64,000 bases of DNA. Source: Pseudonocardia kunmingensis (lineage in GTDB: Bacteria > Actinomycetota > Actinomycetes > Mycobacteriales > Pseudonocardiaceae). The position numbers and the translations under genes are program-made. The notes below the pieces were generated by a model that did not search any database, had not been told where the DNA came from, and worked only from the letters and a program-made list of their open reading frames with translations. Shown in pieces: positions 17,240-27,100 of this stretch (the stretch's first letter is position 1; every line of letters starts with the position of its first letter). The stretch spans positions 186,001-250,000 of the forward strand of contig NZ_VFPA01000002.1 in assembly GCF_006716445.1 (NCBI RefSeq), in the 5' to 3' direction.

Positions 17240-18150
17240 GGCGGCGCGCCTTCGCGGCCCTCGTCGGCGTGCTGCTGCTCGCCCTCGCCGGGTGCGGACA
17301 GGTGGGACAGGAGCGGACGGTCGTCGTGACGACCAACATCCTCGGCGACGTCACCCGCAACATCGTCGGCGACCAGGCCGAGGTCACGGTGCTGATGGCG
17401 CCGAACGCCGACCCGCACTCGTTCGGGGTCTCGGCCCAGCAGGCCGCGCAGCTCGAACGCGCCGGGCTCGTCGTGCACAACGGCCTGGGCCTGGAGGAGG
17501 GCGTGCAGCGCCACGTCGACGCCGCCCGCGACGCCGGTGTGGCCACCTTCGCCGCGGCCGAGGCCGTCGACCCGATCGCCTTCGCCACCGACGGCAGCGC
17601 GGGGAACCCGGACCCGCACTTCTGGACCGACCCGCAGCGCGTCCGCCGCGTGGTCGACCTGGTGGCCGACGAGGTGGTCGCCCACGTCGAGGGCGTCGAC
17701 GAGGCGGCGGTCCGCGCGAACGCCGCGCGCTACGGCGCCGCCGTCGACGAGCTCGACGCCGCGCTGACCGCGCAGTTCGCCCGGATCCCGGACGAGCGGC
17801 GCAAGCTCGTGACCAACCACCACGTGTTCGGCTACCTCGCCCAGCGCTACGGGTTCGAGGTGGTCGGCGCGGTCATCCCGAGCGGGACGACCCTGGCCTC
17901 GCCCAGCGCCGCGGACCTGGAGTCGCTCGCCACCGCGGTGCGCACCGCGGGCGTGCCGGCGGTGTTCGCCGACTCCTCCCAACCCGACCGCCTCGCCCGC
18001 GTGCTCGCCGACCGCGCCGGCGTGCACGTGGCCGTGGTCCCGCTGTTCTCCGAGTCGCTGACCGACGAGGGCGGCGGCGCGGCGACCTACCTGCAGATGA
18101 TGCGCGCCAACGCCGACGCGATCGCGCGCGGCCTCGGCGCCACGCCCTGA
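17236..18150 (+). CDS. aztC: zinc-binding lipoprotein AztC
   Basis: Cluster A-I metal-binding protein of 304 residues. Lipobox L-A-G-C, cysteine 20. Likely zinc ligands are H61 in A-D-P-H-S-F, H128 in P-D-P-H-F-W, H195 in T-N-H-H-V-F-G-Y and an acidic residue in the F-S-E-S segment near 273. The histidine-rich loop found in many ZnuA proteins is absent, as in AztC proteins that rely on an AztD partner. It overlaps the upstream propeller gene as ATGA. It delivers zinc to AztB. Confidence 0.92.
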   Translation: MRRRAFAALVGVLLLALAGCGQVGQERTVVVTTNILGDVTRNIVGDQAEVTVLMAPNADPHSFGVSAQQAAQLERAGLVVHNGLGLEEGVQRHVDAARDAGVATFAAAEAVDPIAFATDGSAGNPDPHFWTDPQRVRRVVDLVADEVVAHVEGVDEAAVRANAARYGAAVDELDAALTAQFARIPDERRKLVTNHHVFGYLAQRYGFEVVGAVIPSGTTLASPSAADLESLATAVRTAGVPAVFADSSQPDRLARVLADRAGVHVAVVPLFSESLTDEGGGAATYLQMMRANADAIARGLGATP

Positions 18151-18186
18151 GCCCCGAACCCCAGTAGAAGAACGAAAGGCGATCGC

Positions 18187-19359
18187 ATGCCCCTCCCCGT
18201 ACGCGTCGCGGCACTCGCCGCCGGAGCGCTGGTCCTCGCGGCCTGCGGTTCCGGCGCCGAGGAGCAGCAGGCCGCCGCGCCCGCGCCCGCGCAACCCGCG
18301 CTCAGCGTCACCGAGCCCCTGGTCACCACCTACGAGGGCGGCCTCCACGTGCTCGACGGCACCACCCTCGAGGTGGCGGCCGACATCCCGCTCTCCGGCT
18401 TCAACCGCGTCAACCCGGCGGGCGACGACCGCCACGTCATCGTCTCGACCTCCGACGGCTTCCAGGTGCTGGACGCCGCGGCCGCGACCCTGACCGACGT
18501 GACGTTCCCGGGCGCCGAGCCGGGGCACGTCGTGCGCCACGCCGGCCGCACCGTCCTGTTCACCGACGGCACCGGGCAGGTCCGCGTCATCGACCCCGCG
18601 ACCTTCGGCACGGGCGCGCCGAGCGTGGCGGAGTACACGACCCCGCAGCCGCACCACGGCGTCGCCGTCGAGCTGGCGAACGGCGAGCTCGTGACCACCC
18701 TCGGCAACGAGGAGGAACGCCCGGGCATCGTCGTGCTCGACGTGCAGCGCCAGGAGATCGCCCGCAACGAGGACTGCCCCGGCGTGCACGGCGAGGCCAC
18801 GGCGGAGGGCGAGGCGGTCGTCATCGGCTGCGAGACCGGGGCGCTGGTCTACCGGGACGGCACGATCACCAAGATCACCAGCCCGACGCCGTACGGGCGG
18901 ATCGGCAACCAGGCCGGTTCCGACGCGTCCCCGATCACCCTCGGGGACTACAAGCAGGACCCGGACGCCGAGCTCGAGCGCCCCACGGTCGTCTCGCTGA
19001 TCGACACCACCGACGCGAGCCTGCGCCTGGTCGACCTGGGCACCAGCTACACGTTCCGCTCGCTCGCGCGCGGCCCGCAGGGGGAGGGGCTCGTGCTCGG
19101 CACCGACGGGCACATCCACGTGATCGACCCGGTGGCCGGCGCGGTGACGCGGACGATCCCCGTGCTCGAGCCGTGGCAGGAGCCGATCGAGTGGCAGCAG
19201 CCGCGGCCGTCGATCTTCGTGCGCGGCGGTACGGCCTACGTGAGCGACCCGGCGGCGAACGCCGTGCACGCCGTCGACCTCGCGGCAGGCGCGGTGACGG
19301 CGACCGGAACGCTGCCCGCGACCCCGAACGAGCTGAGCGGGGTGGTCGCGGCGCACTGA
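18187..19359 (+). CDS. aztD: zinc metallochaperone AztD
   Basis: Propeller-type metallochaperone of 390 residues, lipobox L-A-A-C at cysteine 20. It keeps the family segments P-G-H-V-V-R-H, P-H-H-G-V-A-V-E-L and C-P-G-V-H-G-E-A. The histidine-rich H-G-D-H-S-H loop expected between the first blades is missing: the sequence passes from F-Q-V-L-D-A-A straight into T-L-T-D-V-T-F. The start ATG is preceded by AAAGG, 36 bp after aztC. It probably transfers zinc to AztC outside the membrane. The missing loop is carried by its paralogue at 16028. Confidence 0.88.
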   Translation: MPLPVRVAALAAGALVLAACGSGAEEQQAAAPAPAQPALSVTEPLVTTYEGGLHVLDGTTLEVAADIPLSGFNRVNPAGDDRHVIVSTSDGFQVLDAAAATLTDVTFPGAEPGHVVRHAGRTVLFTDGTGQVRVIDPATFGTGAPSVAEYTTPQPHHGVAVELANGELVTTLGNEEERPGIVVLDVQRQEIARNEDCPGVHGEATAEGEAVVIGCETGALVYRDGTITKITSPTPYGRIGNQAGSDASPITLGDYKQDPDAELERPTVVSLIDTTDASLRLVDLGTSYTFRSLARGPQGEGLVLGTDGHIHVIDPVAGAVTRTIPVLEPWQEPIEWQQPRPSIFVRGGTAYVSDPAANAVHAVDLAAGAVTATGTLPATPNELSGVVAAH

Positions 19360-19384
19360 CACCCGGCCCCGTCTCGGCGGAGAC

Positions 19385-19412
19385 ACCTCCACGTCACCGG
19401 TGACGTGGAGGT
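19385..19412. terminator. 28-bp perfect palindrome after aztD
   Basis: ACCTCCACGTCACC is followed directly by its exact complement, with no loop, 25 bp after the aztD stop. It could fold into a terminator hairpin, although no T-run follows; a protein-binding site is the alternative. Confidence 0.45.
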
Positions 19413-19523
19413 TCTCGGCCGCGCCCGGCTCCTCGTCGGCGCGGTCCGACCCGGCGGGAGATGCCGCTCACATCCGCCGCGTCCCCGCTTTCCCGCTGCT
19501 TGCGGATGCGCAACCGTTGGTCC

Positions 19524-19727
19524 ATGAGTGCTGCACGAGCGCACCCGGCGTCGGACCGGGACTGGAAGGACCAGCTGGTCGAGCTGCACGTCCTCGCGGC
19601 GAACGGCGACAAGGCCGCCGCGTCGGAGGCCGAGCGGTGGATGGCCGACGACCCCGAGGTCCGCAAGGCGTGGGCCGAGGTCGAGGCCACCTGCGACCGG
19701 ATCCGCGGCTCCGAGGAGTCTGCCTAG
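19524..19727 (+). CDS. small hypothetical protein
   Basis: Acidic, helical-looking protein of 67 residues (W-K-D-Q-L-V-E-L-H-V-L-A-A-N-G-D-K-A-A-A). The E-A-E-R-W-M-A-D-D-P-E-V-R-K-A-W segment resembles sequences seen in small actinobacterial proteins of unknown role. I chose ATG 19524; ATG 19461 in the same frame would add 21 residues, but those are arginine-rich and unlike a normal N-terminus. No membrane span or signal peptide. Not recognised. Confidence 0.6.
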   Translation: MSAARAHPASDRDWKDQLVELHVLAANGDKAAASEAERWMADDPEVRKAWAEVEATCDRIRGSEESA

Positions 19728-19818
19728 CCGGACACGGGTTCGTCCCCGTGCCGTCGCGCGGGGGTGGACGACCTCGGACCGGGTGCGGCGGCGATCACCT
19801 TCGCGACCGCGGCGGATG

Positions 19819-19838
19819 AGGTTAGGCTGCGCTGACTT
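19819..19838. promoter_or_regulatory. candidate IdeR/DtxR iron box
   Basis: AGGTTAGGCTGCGCTGACTT resembles the TTAGGTTAGGCTAACCTAA type iron box (left half well matched, right half degenerate). It lies 28 bp before the GTG of the siderophore-binding lipoprotein, where iron-loaded IdeR/DtxR would repress it. Confidence 0.55.
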
Positions 19839-19866
19839 CGCCGAGATCGACGCTGGAGGTCGGCCC

Positions 19867-20871
19867 GTGAGATCGTTCCCGCCTCCTGGCGCCCGTCCGT
19901 CCCGCCGTGCGGTGCTCGCCGGGGGCCTGCTGCTGGCCGGAACGCTCGCCGGGTGCGGCGCCCCGCGGGAGGACGCGGGCGCGGCGGCCCCGGCAGCGGG
20001 GTTCCCGCGCCGGGTCGACACCGCCCTCGGACCGGTCGAGATCCCCGCGAAGCCGCAGCGGATCGTCACCGTCGGCCGGGAGGCGGAGGTCGTGCTGGCC
20101 CTCGACGCGACCCCCGTCGGCATGCCGAAGAGCTACTACGCCCCGGGCGTCGAGCCCTACCTGGAGGACCGCATCGCCGGGCGGGACGTCACCGTGTTCG
20201 ACACGGCGCAGGGCATCCCGTACGAGCAGATCGCGGCGTTGCGGCCGGACCTGGTCCTGGCAGGCACCTACTACGGCATCGAGGGCGAGGTCGCGCGGCT
20301 GTCGGAGATCGCGCCCGTCGTGACCTACCGGCGCGGGGCCCTCGTGGACACGTGGCAGGACCATGCGGCGCTCATCGGCGAGGCGATGGGCGAGGAGCAG
20401 CGCGCGGCCGCGGTCGTCGCCGGGCTCCAGGACCGGATCGCCGGCATCGCGGCCGAGCACCCGTCCTGGCGCGACCGCACGTTCACCCTCTCCTTCAACT
20501 ACGAGGCGGGCCGGATCACCTCGATCGTCGATCCGGCCGACTTCGCGATGCGGATGGTCGCCGAGCTCGGGCTCGTGCCGTCGCCGGGCGTGGCGCGGCT
20601 GCCGACGAGCGGCGACGCCGGGCAGGCCGATCTCAGCTACGAGGTCGTGTCCGCGCTCGACGCCGACGTGCTGCTGATGGCGCACATCTCGCCCTCGGTG
20701 CAGGCGCAGCTCGAGTCGCTCCCGGTGTTCGCGGGAGTGCCTGCGGTGCGCGAGGGCCGCTACGTCCCGGTCGACCTGATCACGGTGAGCGTCCTGCGCG
20801 CGCCGATGGTGCTGGGCATCGAACACGCCCTCGACCGGCTGGTACCGGAACTGGAACGCGCCCTCGGCTAG
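19867..20871 (+). CDS. iron-siderophore ABC transporter binding lipoprotein
   Basis: Type III (FhuD/FepB-like) binding protein of 334 residues. The N-terminus has R-R-A-V-L-A-G-G and lipobox L-A-G-C at cysteine 30. The mature part has the family opening P-Q-R-I-V-T-V-G-R-E-A-E-V-V-L-A-L, followed by I-A-A-L-R-P-D-L-V-L-A. The GTG start at 19867 is preceded by GGAGG. No permease or ATPase gene accompanies it, so it must serve a transporter encoded elsewhere. The iron box upstream points to a ferric siderophore ligand. Confidence 0.9.
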   Translation: MRSFPPPGARPSRRAVLAGGLLLAGTLAGCGAPREDAGAAAPAAGFPRRVDTALGPVEIPAKPQRIVTVGREAEVVLALDATPVGMPKSYYAPGVEPYLEDRIAGRDVTVFDTAQGIPYEQIAALRPDLVLAGTYYGIEGEVARLSEIAPVVTYRRGALVDTWQDHAALIGEAMGEEQRAAAVVAGLQDRIAGIAAEHPSWRDRTFTLSFNYEAGRITSIVDPADFAMRMVAELGLVPSPGVARLPTSGDAGQADLSYEVVSALDADVLLMAHISPSVQAQLESLPVFAGVPAVREGRYVPVDLITVSVLRAPMVLGIEHALDRLVPELERALG

Positions 20872-20989
20872 AAGACCCGGGCTGGACCGGGCCCCGCCGG
20901 CAAGATCCTTCCGCTGTCGACCACTGCCTCACGCCCCTGTCCCGGTCTTCGGCGCAGTCGGTCGGGTTCGGCTGCTCCTGCCCGTCGGC

Positions 20990-21384
20990 GGGGTGGCCGG
21001 GTGGGCAGAACTACCGAAATTGGGGCTGGGTGGGCAGCCGTCCCCGGCGCGGGCCCAGGCCCGTTCTTGACGAGACCGTCCCTGCTGGGTGCTCGCCCAC
21101 CTTGCGGTGGTCCCGTTCCACCGCCTTATCGATGATCATCGGTCAGATCGGAGGCGTGTCCACCTCCCGTGATCGACAGGGAGCAGGACGTGCAACGGAG
21201 GTGTGCGGCTCAAGTCCTCGGCCCACTGGTCAAGGCTTGTTTCGAAGGGGTTCGAGAACGGCACCACAGCAAGGTGCGCACGGACCCGGCCGCGACGGGT
21301 TCGTCCAGAACAGGCCTGGGCCCGCGTCGGGAACGGCCGCCAGAACGACCACGATATCCGTGGCTTGGGCCCAACCCGGCCACC
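20990..21384. repeat. pair of degenerate inverted repeats, ~130-bp arms
   Basis: The 646 bp between the siderophore-binding gene and the esterase gene hold no convincing coding sequence. They contain two diverged copies of one sequence in opposite orientation: left arm about 20990-21118, right arm about 21256-21384. Shared blocks include GTGGCCGGGT, GCGGGCCCAGGCC and CACCTTGC. About 140 bp of unrelated sequence separates them. Each arm can be read as a similar decayed peptide (A-A-V-P-x-A-G-P-G). It looks like the remains of two insertions of a dispersed element. Confidence 0.7.
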
Positions 21385-21517
21385 CTCGCCGCAGCAGCGG
21401 GCGCCGGGGCGAGGCGCGCGCACCCGTCTCCTGCCACGCCCCCCGATTCGCGCCGCGCACCCCGTCGACGAGTCGCGCGGGCGGAGATGTGGTGCGCGGC
21501 CCCGCTTCACGCGGCAC

Positions 21518-22444
21518 TCAGGGCAGCAGGTCGTCCAGCGCGGCGAGCGCCTCCCGGCTGCGGTCGTCGGCCCCGTCCACGACGCCGAGGAAGGCGAAGT
21601 AGCCGTGGATCAGCCCCGGTCCGGGGAGGTGGCGCACCGGTACGCCGGCCGCGCGCAGCCGCTCGGCGTAGGCGTCGCCCTCGTCGCGCAGGGGGTCGTA
21701 CTCGGCCGTGACGACGACGGCGGGCGGCAGGCCGGTCAGGTCGGGCGCGTGCAGGAGGTCGACGGTCGGGTCCTCCCGCTGCGCGGGGGCGGGCGCGTAC
21801 TGGTCGTAGAACCAGGCCATGTCGGTGCGGGTGAGGAAGTACCCCTCGCCGTTCTCCCGGACCGACGCCATCCCCATGCTCGGGTCGGTGCACGGGTAGA
21901 CGAGCAGCTGGGCGGCCAGCACCGGCCCGCCCTCGTCGCGGGCCCGCAGGGCCGCCCCGGCCGCGAGGGACGCTCCGGCGCTGTCCCCGGCCACGACGTG
22001 CGGCCTGCCCGGGAAGGCACTCGCGCTCCGCGTCAGCGCGGCCGTCGCGTCGTCGAGGGGAGCGGGGTGGGGGTGCTCCGGGGCGAGCCGGTAGTCGACG
22101 GCGACGACGACGGCGCCCGCGGCGTTGGCCACCCGCCGGCACACGGGGTCGTGGGTGTCGAGGTCGCCGACCACGAAGCCCCCACCGTGCAGGTAGGTGA
22201 CGATCCGCCCGCGGTCCTCGAGCGGGCGGTAGACCCGCACCGGGAGCGGGCCCGCCGGCCCGTCGACCGCGCGGTCCTCGACGTCGGCGACCGGTTCCGG
22301 CTGGTAGTCGCCCCCGCGGCGGGCCATCGCGAGCGACCGGTAGTGGCTCCGGGTCTCCTGCGCCGTGCCGCGGACCAGGGGTAGGGCCCCGGTCGCCTCG
22401 AGCCTGTCGAGCACTGCGCGGAACTGCGGATCGAGCGGCGGCAC
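21518..22444 (-). CDS. alpha/beta hydrolase, HSL-type esterase
   Basis: Carboxylesterase of the hormone-sensitive lipase family, 308 residues. The oxyanion motif is H-G-G-G-F (86-90), the nucleophile S155 is in G-D-S-A-G-A-S, the acid D250 is in A-E-Y-D-P-L-R-D and the base H280 is in L-I-H-G-Y-F. The GTG start at 22444 (V-P-P-L-D-P-Q-F) is preceded by GGAGGG. It is divergent from a Baeyer-Villiger monooxygenase, 69 bp apart. The pairing suggests that the monooxygenase converts a ketone to an ester and this enzyme hydrolyses it. Cytoplasmic. Confidence 0.92.
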   Translation of the reverse strand: MPPLDPQFRAVLDRLEATGALPLVRGTAQETRSHYRSLAMARRGGDYQPEPVADVEDRAVDGPAGPLPVRVYRPLEDRGRIVTYLHGGGFVVGDLDTHDPVCRRVANAAGAVVVAVDYRLAPEHPHPAPLDDATAALTRSASAFPGRPHVVAGDSAGASLAAGAALRARDEGGPVLAAQLLVYPCTDPSMGMASVRENGEGYFLTRTDMAWFYDQYAPAPAQREDPTVDLLHAPDLTGLPPAVVVTAEYDPLRDEGDAYAERLRAAGVPVRHLPGPGLIHGYFAFLGVVDGADDRSREALAALDDLLP

Positions 22445-22481
22445 TGGTCCCTCCAGCGGGTCGGTGCATACGGTGGCAGTT

Positions 22482-22497
22482 GTTGAGCATGCCCAAC
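22482..22497. promoter_or_regulatory. candidate operator between esterase and monooxygenase genes
   Basis: GTTGAGCATGCCCAAC is a 16-bp palindrome with one mismatched pair, in the 69-bp gap between the two divergent starts. No regulator gene is adjacent, so the binding protein is unknown. Confidence 0.4.
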
Positions 22498-22513
22498 TAC
22501 CCACGGAGGCGGA

Positions 22514-24124
22514 ATGGGCGAGGCGGAGCGCGATCTGGACGCCGTGGTCGTCGGCGCCGGTTTCTCGGGCCTGTACATGCTCCACCGGCTGCGGGGCCTC
22601 GGCCTCCGCGCGGCGGTGCTCGAGGCGGGCGACGGCGTCGGCGGCACCTGGTACTGGAACCGCTACCCGGGCGCCCGGTGCGACTCCGAGAGCTACTACT
22701 ACTCCTACTCGTTCGACGAGGACCTGCAGCAGGAGTGGGAGTGGAGCGAGCGCTACCCCGGTCAGCCGGAGATCCTGCGCTACCTCGACCACGTCGCCGA
22801 CCGGTTCGACCTGCGCCGCGACATCCGCTTCGGCACGCGGGTGGCCGAAGCGGCCTTCGACGCCGACGCCGGCCGCTGGCGCCTGCGCACCACCGACGGT
22901 GAGCGCTTCACGGCCCGGTTCTTCATCACCGCGGTCGGCTGCCTGTCCGCGGCGAACGTTCCGGACATCCCGGGGCTCGACTCGTTCCGGGGCCGGTGGT
23001 TCCACACCGGCCGGTGGCCGCACGAGGGCGTCGACTTCACCGGCCTGCGGGTGGGCGTCGTCGGAACGGGGTCCACGGGCATCCAGGCCATCCCGGTGAT
23101 CGCCGAGCAGGCGCGGCACCTCACGGTCTTCCAGCGGACGGCGAACTACAGCATCCCGGCCCGGAACGGGCCGATGGAGGCGGCGTTCCAGCGCGAGGTC
23201 AAGGACGGTTACGAGGCGATCCGGCGCACGCAGCGCGCCTCGACCAACGGCCACCCCTTCGACGTCTCCGAGCGGCCGGCGCTGTCGGTGTCGGAGGAGG
23301 AGCGGCGCGCCGTCTACGAGGCGGCGTGGGAGCGCGGGGGCCTGCGGTTCCGGGCCGCCTTCGCTGACCTGCTCACCAGCAAGGAGGCCAACGACACCGC
23401 ATCGGAGTTCCTCCGCGCCAAGATCCGCGAGATCGTGCGGGACCCGGCGACGGCCGAGAAGCTCGTGCCGCGCGACCACCCGTTCGCCACGAAGCGCCCG
23501 CCCATCGACACCGACTACTTCGAGACCTACAACCGCGACGACGTCACGCTCGTCGACGTGCGCGAGACGCCGATCGTCGAGATCACCGCGGACGGGCTGC
23601 GCACGACCGCGGAGACCCACGCGCTCGACCGCCTCGTGTTCGCCACCGGCTTCGACGCCCTGACCGGGCCGCTGCTCGCCATGGACATCCGGGGGACCGG
23701 CGGGCGGACCCTGCGGGAGAAGTGGGCGGAGGGCCCGCGCACCTACCTCGGCCTGCAGGTCGCGGGCTTCCCGAACATGTTCACGATCACCGGTCCCGGG
23801 AGCCCGTCGGTGCTGACCAACATGCCCACCTCGATCGAGCAGCACGTGGACTGGATCGCCGACTGCATCGCGCACCTGCGCGAGCGCGGCCTGGAACGGA
23901 TCGAGGCCACCGAGGAGGCCGAGCGGGCCTGGGGCGAGCACGTCGAGGAGGCGGCGCACGCGACGCTCCTCCCGCTGGCCGCGACCTCCTGGTACCTCGG
24001 GGCCAACGTGCCGGGCAAGCCGCGGGTGTTCCTGCCCTACGCAGGCGGGTTCGCGGCCTACGCCCGCCGGTGCGCGGAGGTGGCGGAGTCCGGGTACGAG
24101 GGCTTCATCCGCACCGCCCCCTGA
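22514..24124 (+). CDS. type I Baeyer-Villiger monooxygenase (flavin, NADPH)
   Basis: FAD- and NADPH-dependent monooxygenase of 536 residues. The first nucleotide motif is G-A-G-F-S-G (14-19) and the second is G-T-G-S-T-G (184-189). The Baeyer-Villiger fingerprint F-R-G-R-W-F-H-T-G-R-W-P spans 158-169. The early G-G-T-W-Y-W-N-R-Y-P-G-A segment is also typical of cyclohexanone-monooxygenase-like enzymes. The start is preceded by GGAGGCGG. Together with the divergent esterase it should turn a ketone into an alcohol and an acid. Substrate unknown. Confidence 0.94.
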   Translation: MGEAERDLDAVVVGAGFSGLYMLHRLRGLGLRAAVLEAGDGVGGTWYWNRYPGARCDSESYYYSYSFDEDLQQEWEWSERYPGQPEILRYLDHVADRFDLRRDIRFGTRVAEAAFDADAGRWRLRTTDGERFTARFFITAVGCLSAANVPDIPGLDSFRGRWFHTGRWPHEGVDFTGLRVGVVGTGSTGIQAIPVIAEQARHLTVFQRTANYSIPARNGPMEAAFQREVKDGYEAIRRTQRASTNGHPFDVSERPALSVSEEERRAVYEAAWERGGLRFRAAFADLLTSKEANDTASEFLRAKIREIVRDPATAEKLVPRDHPFATKRPPIDTDYFETYNRDDVTLVDVRETPIVEITADGLRTTAETHALDRLVFATGFDALTGPLLAMDIRGTGGRTLREKWAEGPRTYLGLQVAGFPNMFTITGPGSPSVLTNMPTSIEQHVDWIADCIAHLRERGLERIEATEEAERAWGEHVEEAAHATLLPLAATSWYLGANVPGKPRVFLPYAGGFAAYARRCAEVAESGYEGFIRTAP

Positions 24125-24150
24125 CGGCCCCGGGCAGGCGGTGCGACGAG

Positions 24151-25518
24151 CTACCGCCCCCGGGAGCGCCATCCGCTGGTCCGGGCCGCCGCGGCGATCT
24201 GTTCCGCCACCTCCGCGTGACCGTCGGCGAGCAGGCCGACGGTCACCCGGATGTGGTCCTGCGCGGACGGCGCGACGGTGAACGGGGTGCCGGGCGTGAC
24301 GCCGATGCCCTGGCTCGCCAGCCGGACGATAGCGGCCGACTCGTCGTGCACCGGCACCCAGATGTTGATCCCGTCGGTGCCCCCGACCGCGACGCCCGCG
24401 GCGGCCAGCGCGTCGACCACCAGCCGGCGGCGGCGCGCGTACTCGTGGCGGGCCGCGGCCACCGCCGCGCCCGCCGCGTGGTCGGTGAGCAGGCTGAGCA
24501 GGATCCGTTGCAGCAGCCTGCTGCTCCACCCCTGCCCGTTCTGGCGCCGCGCGGCGACGGCCGCGAGCACGTCGTCCGGGCCGCTCATCGCGGCCAGCCG
24601 CAGGTCGGGGCCGTGGGACTTGGAGAAGCTGCGCACGTGCACGGTCCGGTCGGGCAGCCTGCTCCCGAGGCTCGTCGGGGGTGAGATCGAGGTGGCCCCG
24701 GCCGAGTCGTCCTCCACGACCAGGGTCGAGGTGCCCTCGAGCAGCCCGGCGAGCGCGTCCGCCCGGCCGGCGGCCAGCGACACCCCGGTCGGGTTCTGGG
24801 CGCGCGGCTGCAGCACCACGGCGGCCAGCGGGGAGTGCAGGGCGTCGGCCAGCGCGTCCGGTTCCGGCCCGTCGCCGTCCACCGGCAGGGCGACGACCTG
24901 CGCGCCGACGGCCTCGAGCAGGTCGACCAGCGGCGGGAAGCACGGGTCCTCGATCGCGACGCGGTCCCCGAACCGCAGCACCGAGCGGGCCACCAGGTCC
25001 AGGCCGTCCATGGCGCCGTCGACGATCGTCAGCTCGGCCGGGTCGTAGGGCCAGTCGGCCCGCAGGACCTCGCGCAGCTCCGGCAGGACCGGCTCGTCGA
25101 GGTAGCTGCCGGGCGTTCCGGCCGTGGTCAGTGCGGCCAGCGCGCCGGTGAGGCTCGGGAGCAGGGCGGCGTCCGGGACCCCGGTGCAGAGGTCGATCCG
25201 GAACGGTGCCTGATCCTGCGGTGGCTGGCGGTCCAGTGCCTGCCGGTAGCGCCCCGCGCGCGGCTCGGCCCGGCCGACGACGGTGGTGCCGCGCCTGCCG
25301 TCGGTGCGGATGGTTCCCGCGCGGGTCAGCAGGGCCCATCCGGCGCTGACGGTGGTGGGCGAGAGGGCCAGCTGGGTGGCGACCTCGCGGATCGGCGGGA
25401 GCTTCGCCCCCGGCGCCACGACGCCGTCGCTGATCGCCCGGCCCACGGCGTGGGCCAGGTCGCGGGCCGTGGGGTGCTCGAGCCGCTGCTCGATCTCGGA
25501 CAGGAGCTCGCTGCGCAC
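24151..25518 (-). CDS. MocR-type GntR/aminotransferase-fold regulator
   Basis: Transcriptional regulator of 455 residues. The N-terminal GntR winged helix covers about residues 15-80 (K-L-P-P-I-R-E-V-A-T-Q-L, S-P-T-T-V-S-A-G-W). It is fused to a fold-type I aminotransferase-like domain with the pyridoxal-phosphate lysine in S-F-S-K-S-H-G-P-D. The GTG start at 25518 lies at the edge of an A/T-rich palindrome and may be leaderless. It is divergent from mmsA and an aminotransferase gene, so it probably senses an amino compound handled by those enzymes. Confidence 0.92.
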   Translation of the reverse strand: MRSELLSEIEQRLEHPTARDLAHAVGRAISDGVVAPGAKLPPIREVATQLALSPTTVSAGWALLTRAGTIRTDGRRGTTVVGRAEPRAGRYRQALDRQPPQDQAPFRIDLCTGVPDAALLPSLTGALAALTTAGTPGSYLDEPVLPELREVLRADWPYDPAELTIVDGAMDGLDLVARSVLRFGDRVAIEDPCFPPLVDLLEAVGAQVVALPVDGDGPEPDALADALHSPLAAVVLQPRAQNPTGVSLAAGRADALAGLLEGTSTLVVEDDSAGATSISPPTSLGSRLPDRTVHVRSFSKSHGPDLRLAAMSGPDDVLAAVAARRQNGQGWSSRLLQRILLSLLTDHAAGAAVAAARHEYARRRRLVVDALAAAGVAVGGTDGINIWVPVHDESAAIVRLASQGIGVTPGTPFTVAPSAQDHIRVTVGLLADGHAEVAEQIAAAARTSGWRSRGR

Positions 25519-25541
25519 TTTTGTAACATATCAAAAGATGT
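25519..25541. promoter_or_regulatory. candidate MocR operator/promoter
   Basis: An A/T-rich block unlike its surroundings contains two interleaved inverted repeats: TTTTG-8 nt-CAAAA (25519-25536) and ACAT-8 nt-ATGT (25526-25541). It abuts the regulator start and lies 38 bp before mmsA, fitting autoregulation and control of the divergent operon. Confidence 0.6.
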
Positions 25542-25578
25542 ATTGTTCTGTCGCATCGTCACACATACCGTGCCCGGC

Positions 25579-27069
<1,491 letters not shown>

Positions 27070-27100
27070 GCGCGGCTCGCGGAGCGAAAGGACAACGCTC

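Noticed and set aside
20990..21384. Intact insertion sequence or transposase at the 21-kb gap
   Set aside because: No open frame with a transposase motif and no clear terminal repeats; only decayed inverted arms are visible.
21518..25534. 1338-codon open frame on the minus strand
   Set aside because: Only the esterase part is real; the rest lies antisense to the Baeyer-Villiger monooxygenase or out of frame with the MocR gene.
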